NCBI GenBank assembly: GCA_020062665.1
Contig: JAGUVW010000005.1
Span: forward strand, 1 to 45,963
Direction of reading: 5' to 3'
DNA: 45,963 nt
From: Pseudomonadales bacterium
Lineage (GTDB): Bacteria > Pseudomonadota > Gammaproteobacteria > Pseudomonadales > Ketobacteraceae
Position 1 is the first letter of the stretch. Every line of letters begins with the position of its first letter. Positions 36,347 through 45,070 of the stretch are shown piece by piece. The notes beneath the pieces were generated by a model. The model was not told where the DNA came from, made no database searches, and was given only the letters and a program-made list of their open reading frames with translations. A program made the translations under genes and the position numbers.

Positions 36347-37023
36347 GCGCAATGAATGAGGCCGTTGCGCCTGCTTCGCCGTCCCGTTTGAGCCTGTGGC
36401 GGGATCGGGTGGATTTCCAGGGCATCGTGCTCGGCGTGATCTGCACCATCGTCACCTTGTTGTTGCTGATCGGCGCGCGCATGACCGCAGACACCATCGC
36501 GTTGCGTGTGGCCGAAGATCGCCTGGCCAATCTCAATCAGGTGTTGCCTGCCTCGCTTTACGACAACAGCCCCATCAGCGATGCCTTGGAAGTGACGGAT
36601 ACGCGGTTCAGCGCGACGCCGATTCAGGTTTATCCCGCGCGCCTGCACGGTGAATTCACCGCCGCCGCCTTTCAGGTCACGACATCGGGCTACGGCGGCC
36701 CCATGACACTGATGCTGGCTCTGGATGCAGAGGGCACTGTCCTGGGCGTGCGCGTGCTCAGTCACCGGGAAACCCCCGGGCTGGCAGACAAGATCGAAAT
36801 CGGCCGCAGTCGCTGGATCGAAAGTTTCAACGGGCTGTCACTGGGCAACACCGCAACGCCGCGCTGGGCTGTGAAAAAGGATGGCGGCCAGTTCGACCAG
36901 TTCACCGGTGCCACCATCACGCCGCGCGCGGTGGTGAAAGGGGTGCACGAAGGTCTGCAGTTCTTCGAACGCCAGCGCAACAACATCCGCGGCGCACCTT
37001 CGGCGCAGATTGCAGGGGAGTAA
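36343..37023 (+). CDS. rnfG: RnfG, periplasmic FMN-binding subunit
   Basis: 226 aa from ATG 36343, which overlaps the rnfD stop (ATGA). One amino-terminal membrane anchor (VLGVICTIVTLLLLIG) precedes the FMN-binding domain; the attachment site is FTGATITPRAV, where Thr carries FMN by a phosphodiester bond. The HRETPGLADKIE and YGGPMTLML strands are characteristic. It faces the periplasm and passes electrons between RnfD and the RnfA/E pair. Confidence 0.94.
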   Translation: MSAMNEAVAPASPSRLSLWRDRVDFQGIVLGVICTIVTLLLLIGARMTADTIALRVAEDRLANLNQVLPASLYDNSPISDALEVTDTRFSATPIQVYPARLHGEFTAAAFQVTTSGYGGPMTLMLALDAEGTVLGVRVLSHRETPGLADKIEIGRSRWIESFNGLSLGNTATPRWAVKKDGGQFDQFTGATITPRAVVKGVHEGLQFFERQRNNIRGAPSAQIAGE

Positions 37024-37029
37024 GAACAG

Positions 37030-37710
37030 ATGTCCACTTATCGCCAGCACGTCAGTAACGGTTTGTGGGAAAGCAACATCGCCCTGGTGCAACTGTTGGG
37101 CCTGTGTCCGGTGATGGCGGTGACCACCACGGCTACCAACGGACTGGGCATGGGCATCGCCACCATGGCGGTTTTGATTCTGTCGAATCTGCTGGTGTCA
37201 TCGTTGCGTCATGTCATTCCTGCGCAGGTACGGGTGCCAGTGATGATTGCGCTGATCGCCGGCACCGTCACCCTGGTGGACATGGCCATGAATGCCTGGA
37301 TGCACGAGCTCTACAAAGTGCTGGGACTTTTCATCGCGCTGATCGTTACCAACTGCGCGGTGCTGGGCCGCACCGAAGCCTTCGCCATGAAGCACGGGCC
37401 GCTGGCTTCGGTGCTGGATGGTGTGGGCATGGGGCTGGGCTTTACCTGGGCGCTGGTGGTGCTCGGCGGTGTGCGCGAGATGATGGGCAGTGGCACATTG
37501 TTCACGCAGGCATCGGCGCTGCTGGGCGAACATTTCCGCTGGCTGGAACTGCAACTGTTCGATCCCGATCACGGTGTGCTGCTGGCCATTCTGCCGCCGG
37601 GTGGTTTCATCGTGCTGGGCATCATGATTGCGCTCAAGCGCATGATTGACGAACGGCTTGCCGCGCGCAACCGCCAGCCTGCCGCGCCACTGGCGGCCAT
37701 CCCGTCCTGA
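37030..37710 (+). CDS. rnfE: RnfE, ion-translocating electron transport subunit E
   Basis: 226 aa, paralogous to RnfA. Family sequences are [17 protein letters not shown] and [15 protein letters not shown], carrying the two Cys that with RnfA hold the buried cluster. About six membrane helices. It starts six nt after rnfG. Confidence 0.95.
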   Translation: MSTYRQHVSNGLWESNIALVQLLGLCPVMAVTTTATNGLGMGIATMAVLILSNLLVSSLRHVIPAQVRVPVMIALIAGTVTLVDMAMNAWMHELYKVLGLFIALIVTNCAVLGRTEAFAMKHGPLASVLDGVGMGLGFTWALVVLGGVREMMGSGTLFTQASALLGEHFRWLELQLFDPDHGVLLAILPPGGFIVLGIMIALKRMIDERLAARNRQPAAPLAAIPS

Positions 37711-37725
37711 TCCCTGAGGTGAGCG

Positions 37726-37986
37726 ATGAGAGTCGGCGTGGTGTATGCGGGAATCCAACAGGTGCAAGTGCGGTGCGAACTGGACGAAGGCAGCACGGTG
37801 GCAGACGCCATCGAACGCTCCGGCATTCTGGCTCTGTGCCCTGACATCAATCTGAAAACCCAGAAAGTGGGTGTGTACGGCAAGTTTGTGAAACTCGACA
37901 GCACGCTGCAGGATGGCGACCGGGTGGAAATCTACCGCAAGATCACCCGCGTGCTGGATGATGAAGATGACGATGACGACGATTGA
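37726..37986 (+). CDS. rnfH: RnfH, ubiquitin-fold accessory protein
   Basis: 86 aa of the RnfH (UPF0125) family with a beta-grasp fold; the [22 protein letters not shown] region is typical. The C-terminus ends in a run of acidic residues (DDEDDDDDD). It is the last Rnf gene in the operon, 15 nt after rnfE. The role is not settled; it is often found in Rnf operons of diazotrophs. Confidence 0.93.
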   Translation: MRVGVVYAGIQQVQVRCELDEGSTVADAIERSGILALCPDINLKTQKVGVYGKFVKLDSTLQDGDRVEIYRKITRVLDDEDDDDDD

Positions 37987-38013
37987 AACCCAGTGGCGAA
38001 AGAGGAATGCACC

Positions 38014-38733
38014 ATGACGACCCCCAATCTGAACCGTGAAACTGCGCTCCGCATCGCCCTGGCTGCCAGGGTGATTCCCGATGTGGGCGTGGGCAAACTG
38101 CTCGAAATTCTGCATCGCCGCATCGACGGCGAACTCAACGAGGAATCCCTCAAGCACATCACCGTCACCGATCTGAAAACCGGCTTTGCCAGCGCTGATG
38201 GTGAAGAAGATGGCGAGGACATCGGCATCGGCCTGCCGGCGATGAAAGAGGCCGTGCGCATTCTGTGGGGTGAAGCGGAAATGGAAGCGCTGCCGGAAGC
38301 GGTGCCGCTCGCCGATATTCCTGCGGGCTCCGTCCGCGTGGCGGTTGCGTCCAACAGTGGCGAAAAACTCGATGGGCACTTTGGCTCTTGCCTGCGTTTC
38401 CTGGTGTATCAGGTGAGTGGCGACAGCATTCAGTTGGTGGACGTGCGCTCGGCGCTGGAAGCCGATCTGGCAGAAGACAGAAACCAGTTCCGCGCCGATC
38501 TGATCCGTGATTGTCAGGTGCTGTACGTGGTGTCCATCGGAGGCCCTGCTGCCGCCAAGGTGGTCAAGGCGGGTATCTATCCCATGAAGATGAACGAGGG
38601 CTGCCCCGCCACTGACGTGCTGGAAAAACTGCAAACCGTGATGAAGGCATCGCCACCGCCCTGGTTGGCGAAAATTCTTGGCGTCAGCGCCGAAGGTCGC
38701 GTGCGGTTCGAGCGTAGCGAATCCTTGTCCTGA
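38014..38733 (+). CDS. nafY: NafY-like nitrogenase accessory factor (FeMo-co binding)
   Basis: 239 aa from ATG 38014, with AGGA eight nt upstream; a GTG at 37993 is less likely. The amino half (residues 1-95) is helical, like the NafY apodinitrogenase-binding domain. The C-terminal half is a NifX/NifB-C-type cofactor-binding domain with DGHFGSC; its His is residue 122, matching His121 reported for Azotobacter NafY in FeMo-co binding. NafY holds FeMo-co and stabilises apo-NifDK. In Azotobacter nafY also neighbours rnf1. It stops only 3 nt before the convergent GAF-EAL gene, with no terminator between. Confidence 0.9.
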   Translation: MTTPNLNRETALRIALAARVIPDVGVGKLLEILHRRIDGELNEESLKHITVTDLKTGFASADGEEDGEDIGIGLPAMKEAVRILWGEAEMEALPEAVPLADIPAGSVRVAVASNSGEKLDGHFGSCLRFLVYQVSGDSIQLVDVRSALEADLAEDRNQFRADLIRDCQVLYVVSIGGPAAAKVVKAGIYPMKMNEGCPATDVLEKLQTVMKASPPPWLAKILGVSAEGRVRFERSESLS

Positions 38734-38736
38734 TTT

Positions 38737-40005
38737 TCAATGCCAGAGTGTGTGCACAGGCTCCGGTCGGGCAAAGAGATAGCCCTGCCCCCACTCCGTG
38801 CCGAGCGATTGCAGCGTGGCCAGCTCCCCGGCGCGCTCGACGCCTTCCGCAATCAGGTGATAATTGCGGCAGCGCGAAAACGAAATCAGCGCGCTGGCCA
38901 GCGCCTGCCGTTCGGCGTCCTGGTCGATATCCTTGATCAGGCTGATATCCAGCTTGATGATGTCCGGCATCAGCTGCAGGATGTGGCGCAGGCTGGCGTA
39001 ACCGGCCCCCGCGTCGTCGATTGCCACCCGGGCCCCGCGTTTGCGCAGCGGTGCCAGCCGATCGCGCAACGCCGCGTAATCCTTGATGATCGCGTGCTCG
39101 GTGATTTCCACCACCAGGTTGTCGAGATCATCCTTGCCGAACAGGCTGCACAGATCCGCCTGCAGAATGAATTCCGGTGTCAGGTTCAGCGTGATGAAAT
39201 GATCATTGCCGGCGCGGCTCATCACCTCGCGGGTGTGTGCTACCGTCATTTCCCCCAGCGTATTGGCCAGGCCTACCCGCGCAGCCTGATCAAACAGCGT
39301 GTCCGGGCGCAACGGCTGCGGGCCATTCACCCGTGCCAGCAATTCATAGCCCACCGTGTTGCCGTTCTGCAGTTCCACGATCGGCTGCCCGACCATGGTC
39401 AGGCGTTCGTTGTTGATCACATCCAGAATCCGGCATCGCATCTGCTGCACGCTCTCGAGTGCGAACAGATGCTTGCTGATCATGGCGCCGGCCAGATCGG
39501 CGAACACGCGCACCATGGCCAGATCCCGTTCGTTCATGCTGTCATCCGGATAGCGGCTGAAGGTGCAGAAGGTTCCGAACACGGCACCGTTGCCCAGGCG
39601 GATCGGCACACTCACATGGGCGCCCACGGGCAGCGCCTGGGTGACGGGCAGATCCCGGGCGGCAGGTAACTTTTGGGCGTCGTGGATCAACTCTGGCAGG
39701 CGTCCGTCTGCCACCCGCTGGCAATAGCTTTCGTCCAGCGGGCCGCCCTGGCCAACGGCGATGATCTCGACTCCCTCGCCGGAATCGACAAACCGGAACA
39801 TGCGGCGCCCGTCCACAAACTCGGACACGAACGCTACTTCCATGCCGAGGCGCTGACGTACTGATTGAACAAGGCAACTCATTGTGTCTGAAAAGGAACT
39901 CTCGCCAACCGACAGCTGGTCGAGGATGGCGTCGGCCAACAGGCCAACCTGTTTGGCACGACCACCCGATGCAACATCCATGATTCCGCTCCTGTGCTTG
40001 TCCAT
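38737..40005 (-). CDS. GAF-EAL cyclic-di-GMP phosphodiesterase
   Basis: 422 aa. The amino half (residues 20-185) is a GAF domain of the type seen in phytochrome-like sensors. The C-terminal EAL domain has YELLARV in place of EALLR (the Glu is kept), LNLTPEF, EITEHA, DDAGAGYASL, KLDISL and EGVE, so the catalytic residues appear intact. It should hydrolyse c-di-GMP to pGpG in response to a ligand. No diguanylate cyclase domain is present. Confidence 0.92.
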   Translation of the reverse strand: MDKHRSGIMDVASGGRAKQVGLLADAILDQLSVGESSFSDTMSCLVQSVRQRLGMEVAFVSEFVDGRRMFRFVDSGEGVEIIAVGQGGPLDESYCQRVADGRLPELIHDAQKLPAARDLPVTQALPVGAHVSVPIRLGNGAVFGTFCTFSRYPDDSMNERDLAMVRVFADLAGAMISKHLFALESVQQMRCRILDVINNERLTMVGQPIVELQNGNTVGYELLARVNGPQPLRPDTLFDQAARVGLANTLGEMTVAHTREVMSRAGNDHFITLNLTPEFILQADLCSLFGKDDLDNLVVEITEHAIIKDYAALRDRLAPLRKRGARVAIDDAGAGYASLRHILQLMPDIIKLDISLIKDIDQDAERQALASALISFSRCRNYHLIAEGVERAGELATLQSLGTEWGQGYLFARPEPVHTLWH

Positions 40006-40233
40006 GTTTTGTTGCCTTCAGTATAGACAACATCCCTGGATGCAACGCCGGATCGCCCCTGGGGGCTCCCACCGACTTTTTCACATTTGCAGTGTTCCCG
40101 CTGTCGCATTTCACAGCGCCAGCCGCGTGCTAGGATGCTGCACCGTCCGCACACCCGCACCGTCACAGAACGGTCATGTTTCCGGGCGGATATTGATCTG
40201 GAATTATCTGTATAACGACCAAGGAGCAGTCAC

Positions 40234-40965
40234 ATGGCACACACTTCGGGTTTTCGCCAGCTTGCGCGTCTGATGCAGCAGGCCCGTCGCCTCAACCTCG
40301 CCGCCGCCCACCGGCCCGCGCCGCAACCACAATCCCCCAGCCGTCGCACCTTTCTGAAATCCACCGCTCTGGGCGGACTCGCCCTCACCGGTGCCGGCAG
40401 CCTGGCCGCCTGCAGCCAGCGCCGGAACGTGGTGATCGTGGGTGGCGGACTGGCCGGCCTCAATGCCGCCTACCAACTGGGCAAGCTCGGCATTCGCGCT
40501 CAGGTTTTTGAAGCCCGCACCCGCGTGGGCGGCCGCATCCGCAGCGTGAAAGGCGCGGTGAGCGACGGCATCGTCAGCGACCTGGGCGCCGAACTGGTGA
40601 ACACGGATCACGACGACCTGCGCGCGATCATGGATGAACTGGGCGTGCCATTACTGCCGCGCAAACCCGACGCATCTGAACTGGATCTGGTGGGTTATTT
40701 CTTCGGTGGCCAGCGCCGCAGCGAAAATGAAATCGCGCAGGCGCTGCAACCCATCGCCGCGCAGATCATGACAGACGCCGAACTGCTCGATGCCGACTGG
40801 GATACCTGGTGCCCTCACTTCGATCAACTGTCCATTGCCGACTATCTGGATCTGCACAGCGACAAGCTGCCCGCCGATCCGGATATCCGCAGCCTGATCG
40901 AAGGACTGTCCCGCGTGGAATACGGTGTCGAAGCCAGTGACTCCACGTCGCTGCAACTGCTGTAA
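40234..40965 (+). pseudogene. Tat-exported flavin amine oxidase, 5' half before in-frame TAA
   Basis: 243 aa of an FAD-dependent amine oxidase. AAGGAG precedes ATG 40234. A twin-arginine signal (SRRTFLK, Arg37-38) ends in a lipobox-like LAAC (Cys60), then the FAD-binding Rossmann motif VIVGGGLAGLNAAY and EARTRVGGRIR follow. The frame ends at TAA 40963-40965. The reading frame continues unbroken at 40966 with the rest of the enzyme, so a single nonsense change explains the split. The fragment lacks the C-terminal FAD and substrate parts and is unlikely to work alone. Confidence 0.82.
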
Positions 40966-41832
40966 ATGCTGCCGGTGGTGGATGGCGATCACGTGGAACT
41001 GCTGAGCACCAGCGACGAAGCCTGGGTGATTGGCGGTGGCTCGGAAAGTGTGATCACCGCGCTGAAGAATGTACTGGCCGGCCAGATCCGCACCGGCAAA
41101 ACTCTCACCGCGCTGCAGCACACCAAAAAAGGCTACACACTCACCTTCAACGGCCAGCAGAAAGTCCACGCCCACTACGTGATCCTGGCGCTGCCATTCC
41201 CCGCGCTGCGCAACGTGCAACTGGATATCGAGTTGCCCGACACGCTGCAGCAGTTCATCCAGGAAGCCGGCCTGGGCCGCAACGAAAAAATCATCGCCGG
41301 CATGAACGAGCGGATCTGGCGCACTGACAACGGCTTCCGCAACGAAGGCTGGACTGATGAAAGCGTCAATCTGATCTGGGATTCCAGCCTGCGTGAACTC
41401 GACAGCCGCGACAACGGCGCGCTCACGTTCTTCCTCGGCGGCCAGCAGGTGGACGCCACCGCCGGCGGCAGCGCAGAAGAACAGGGCGCCGCGCTGGTGG
41501 AAACCTTCGACACCCTGCTGCCCGGCCTGCAGGCCAGCGCCAACGGCCGCTACCTCCGCACCGCCTGGCACAAGACAGCCGGCATCATGGGCGGCTACAC
41601 CACCTTCAAGCCGGGCCAGTACAGCGGCTTTGCGGCGGAGTGGATGTACGTGGAAGCCGAAGATCCGGAAGAGTCAGTGGACATGCACGTGGAACGCCTG
41701 CTGTTTGCCGGCGAACACACCAGCGATGCGTATTACGGCTTCATGAACGGCGCTGCGCAAACCGGCCGTTTGGCCGCGCAGTGGATCGTGCGTGACATCG
41801 CTGCCGTCCTCACCGAAGAAGCCGCCAGCTGA
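40966..41832 (+). pseudogene. Flavin amine oxidase, 3' half after in-frame TAA
   Basis: 288 codons in the same frame as the 5' half, starting by chance with ATG right after the TAA. It contains the middle domain (VIGGGSESVITAL, YVILALPFPALR) and the C-terminal FAD-contact motif LLFAGEHTSDAYYGFMNGA. No ribosome-binding site precedes ATG 40966, so production needs stop-codon readthrough or reinitiation. Joined, the two halves give about 532 aa, a normal length for amine oxidases with a Tat signal. Confidence 0.82.
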
Positions 41833-41948
41833 CGTGATCAACAGGTGCGAGCGACAATGGCGCCGCACCTGCATGCCGGATTCTTGCCAACCTGTCCTGC
41901 GAAAATGGTTTGTTATACTCAAGCCACGCCACCACAGGACGCCCATCG

Positions 41949-42563
41949 ATGAACGCGCAACATCCGCAGCCACACCTCACCATCATCACCTTGCTGTCGC
42001 TATTGGTGCTGGGCATCACTGGCTACGCGCCCTATGACCGCGGCACCTGGCTGCTCGAAGTGCTGCCGGTGATCATCGCGCTGCCGCTGCTGTGGATTAC
42101 CCGGCGCAATTTTCCGCTCACCACCTTGCTGTATTACGCCATCTGTCTGCACGGCTTTGTGCTGATGCTCGGTGGCATGTACACCTACGCCCGCGTGCCA
42201 CTGGGATTCGAACTGCAGGAACTGTTCGGCTTTGCACGCAATCCCTACGACCGCATCGGCCACTTTTTTCAGGGCTTTGTGCCCGCCCTGATCGCGCGCG
42301 AGATTCTGCTGCGCGGCAACTTCGTCCGCACCCGTGGCATGTTGAACTTCGTCATCCTCAGCATGGTGATGTTCGTCAGCTCGTTCTACGAACTCATCGA
42401 ATGGTGGACGGCGCTGTGGCTGGGGCAGGGCGCGGTGGAATTCCTCGGCACCCAGGGCGATCCGTGGGACACCCAGTCGGACATGTTTTTTGCTCTGATC
42501 GGCGGGGGCTGCGCGTTGATCACCATGGGGCGCTGGCATGACCGGCAGCTGGGCAAATTTTGA
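41949..42563 (+). CDS. DUF2238 membrane protein (YjdF-like)
   Basis: 204 aa from ATG 41949. About five membrane helices; the conserved signatures are YARVPLG, NPYDRIGHFFQGF, FYELIEWW and QGDPWDTQSDM, all typical of DUF2238 (E. coli YjdF). The function is not known. No partner in the neighbourhood suggests one. Confidence 0.92.
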   Translation: MNAQHPQPHLTIITLLSLLVLGITGYAPYDRGTWLLEVLPVIIALPLLWITRRNFPLTTLLYYAICLHGFVLMLGGMYTYARVPLGFELQELFGFARNPYDRIGHFFQGFVPALIAREILLRGNFVRTRGMLNFVILSMVMFVSSFYELIEWWTALWLGQGAVEFLGTQGDPWDTQSDMFFALIGGGCALITMGRWHDRQLGKF

Positions 42564-42625
42564 GCGATGGTGGGGGCGAAATGTGACAGTAAGGGCTCCC
42601 GGGCGACAGGAAGGCCGCGTCTCAT

Positions 42626-45070
42626 TCATGCATGGTTTGTCTGCAGGGTCGGATTGAGAGGATATCTCCGACGGGCCACAATTTTTGCGATTTCTGGGAT
42701 GATGAGAGGAATCAATCCCAGCGCCAATGAAAGCATACAGTCATTCAGGTTGAGATCCTGAATATCAAACAGCGTCTGTGTTGCGGGAACGTGGTGAATG
42801 CCCAGTTGCACAATCACCGACACCACCACAATGCCGAACAGACGCATGTTGGTAAATATTCCCATCTCCCAGAACGGCAGGCTGCTGCGGGCGGAAAACG
42901 CGCGGAACAATTCAGCAAACACCAGTGTGGAAAACGCCAGATTGCGCGCCTCAGTCAAACCACGGTTTTCCAGCGCCCAGACAAACACCGCCAGTGCCAC
43001 GGTCGCCTGCACAAATCCCGATGCCAAAATGCGAACCCATTGCGGTTTTCCCAGAATCGGTTCGCGGGGATCGCGCGGCGGCCGTTTCATGACGTTGCGA
43101 TCCAGGGGATCGGTTACCAGTGCCAGCGCGGGCAAACCGTCCGTCACCAGATTGATCCAGAGCAGGTGCAGTGGCAGCAGGGGCAAGGGCAAACCCAGCA
43201 GCGCGGCGGAAAACATCAGCATGAGTTCGCCCGCATTGCCGGCCAGCAGATACACCAGTGTTTTACGGATATTGCTGAAAATTCCCCGGCCTTCTTCCAC
43301 CGCGGCGACGATGCTGGCGAAGTTGTCATCGGACAGCACCACATCCGCCGCTTCACGGGTCACCTCGGTGCCATTTTTCCCCATGGCAATGCCAATGTGT
43401 GCCTCACGCAGTGCAGGCGCGTCATTCACGCCGTCTCCCGTCATGGCGACAATGGCGCCCTGTTCCTTGAAGGCTTTGACGATTTTCAGCTTGTCTTCCG
43501 GAGTCGCGCGCGCGTGCACGCGATCCTTTGGATCTTCACCTTTTTGCAGCAGACCCAGTTCCAGCGCGATCGCCTGGGCGGTGATCGGATGGTCGCCGGT
43601 AATCATGACGGTACGAATGCCGGCACTGCGGGCCGTGGCGATGGCGTCGATGGCTTCGGTGCGGGGGGGATCGGCAATTCCCACCAATCCCACCAGTTCC
43701 AGCTCGCGCTCTTCCTTGCCGTTACCGATTGCCATAGCAAGCACGCGCAGACCGCGCCGGCTCATGTCCGCATTGGTGGCGAGCGCGGCCGAGGTGTCAC
43801 CGCGACACAGCGGCAACAGCAAATCCACCGCGCCTTTCACATACAGCACGCCATCGCTGCGCAGGATCGACATGCGTTTGCGTTCGGAATCAAACGGGTT
43901 TTCCAGTACGCGCGGCCGCTGCTGCTCAATGTCCTTGCGATGAATGCCCCGGGCCGCCGCCGCCATCAGCAGCGCCACTTCCGTGGTATCGCCCACGCCG
44001 CTGCGCTCGTCCGGCGCCAGTTCGCCATTGCAGCACGCGGCCGCCACATCCAGCAGACGCAGATGATCGGCGCCCCACAGTTCGCGCACGGTCATCACGC
44101 CAGTGGTCAGCGTGCCTGTCTTGTCGGTGCAGATGACGGTGGTGCATCCCAATGTCTCGACAGCGGGGAGTCGGCGCACCAGCACTTTTCGCGCCGCCAT
44201 GCGCTGCACACCCACGGCCAGCGCGATGGTCACCACGGCGGGCAACCCTTCCGGCACCGCCGCAACCGCCAGCGAGACGGCGGAAAGAAATACCTCCAGC
44301 AAGGGCGTGCCGCGCACGATTCCCAGAACGGCCACTGCCGTGACAATGCCCAGGCAAATATAGAGAAGACTTTTGCTGACGCGCGCGAGCCGCTGTTGCA
44401 ACGGGGTCGCTTCATCCTGCACCGACGCCAGCAGATGCGCTATCTTGCCCAGCTCGGTGGTCATGCCGGTAGCAGTCACTTTCGCCACCGCAGTGCCGCT
44501 CACAACAGCCGTACCCAGAAAAATACTGTCGTGACGTTCTGCCAGCGGCGCCTTGGTGTCTGCCGGCGTTGTGGATTTTTCTGCGGGCAGACTTTCCCCC
44601 GTCAAGGCGGCTTCGTTGACGGTGAGCGCATTGGCCTCCAGTAAATGCGCGTCCGCCGCCACCACGTCGCCAGCTTCGATCAGCAGAATGTCACCCGGCA
44701 CCACTTCCATGGCGGGAATGATTTTCATGATGCCATCGCGCAGCACACTGGCCCGTGGCGCTGTCATCGAGCGCAGTGCATTCACCGCTCGCTCTGCACG
44801 ATATTCCTGAAAAAATCCGACCAGCGCATTGATGATGACGATGGAACCGATGGCGATGGCATTGGTGACTTCGCCCAGCGCCGCCGACACGACACAGGCG
44901 CCCAGCAACAACCAGATGACAGGGCTCTTGAACTGCCCGGCCAGCAACAACCAGGGCGGCACCACGGCAGCGTGCTGAATTTCGTTGGGGCCGACGCGGG
45001 CCAGCAGCTCGGTGGCCTCGGATGAACGGAGTCCGGCGGCTGTTTTCGCGGATGGCACGTCGTCATTCAT
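42626..45070 (-). CDS. PII-type cation-transporting P-type ATPase
   Basis: 814 aa from ATG 45070, with AGG upstream. Motifs in order are LTGESLPAEK (actuator domain), VPEGLPAVV (fourth membrane helix), CTDKTGTLT (phosphorylated Asp), MTGDGVNDAPAL (hinge) and NLVTDGLPALAL (sixth helix, with Asn and Asp ion ligands). The layout fits calcium or related PII ATPases rather than heavy-metal PIB types, as there is no CPC motif. Its ATG overlaps the stop of the RND pump gene (ATGA at 45070-45067), so the two are coupled. The transported ion is uncertain. Confidence 0.92.
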   Translation of the reverse strand: MNDDVPSAKTAAGLRSSEATELLARVGPNEIQHAAVVPPWLLLAGQFKSPVIWLLLGACVVSAALGEVTNAIAIGSIVIINALVGFFQEYRAERAVNALRSMTAPRASVLRDGIMKIIPAMEVVPGDILLIEAGDVVAADAHLLEANALTVNEAALTGESLPAEKSTTPADTKAPLAERHDSIFLGTAVVSGTAVAKVTATGMTTELGKIAHLLASVQDEATPLQQRLARVSKSLLYICLGIVTAVAVLGIVRGTPLLEVFLSAVSLAVAAVPEGLPAVVTIALAVGVQRMAARKVLVRRLPAVETLGCTTVICTDKTGTLTTGVMTVRELWGADHLRLLDVAAACCNGELAPDERSGVGDTTEVALLMAAAARGIHRKDIEQQRPRVLENPFDSERKRMSILRSDGVLYVKGAVDLLLPLCRGDTSAALATNADMSRRGLRVLAMAIGNGKEERELELVGLVGIADPPRTEAIDAIATARSAGIRTVMITGDHPITAQAIALELGLLQKGEDPKDRVHARATPEDKLKIVKAFKEQGAIVAMTGDGVNDAPALREAHIGIAMGKNGTEVTREAADVVLSDDNFASIVAAVEEGRGIFSNIRKTLVYLLAGNAGELMLMFSAALLGLPLPLLPLHLLWINLVTDGLPALALVTDPLDRNVMKRPPRDPREPILGKPQWVRILASGFVQATVALAVFVWALENRGLTEARNLAFSTLVFAELFRAFSARSSLPFWEMGIFTNMRLFGIVVVSVIVQLGIHHVPATQTLFDIQDLNLNDCMLSLALGLIPLIIPEIAKIVARRRYPLNPTLQTNHA

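Noticed and set aside
37198-38634. Minus-strand open frame of 478 codons across rnfE to nafY
   Set aside because: Antisense to three well-supported genes with recognisable motifs.
40006-40233. Gap between the GAF-EAL gene and the amine oxidase
   Set aside because: A TATAAC near 40210 was noticed but has no -35 partner at correct spacing, so no promoter is called.
41842-41871. Perfect 8-bp hairpin after the amine oxidase
   Set aside because: No T run follows it on either strand, so it is not called as an intrinsic terminator; it may only shape mRNA stability.
42791-44644. Plus-strand open frame of 617 codons
   Set aside because: Antisense shadow of the P-type ATPase; His/Gln-rich composition without a fold.
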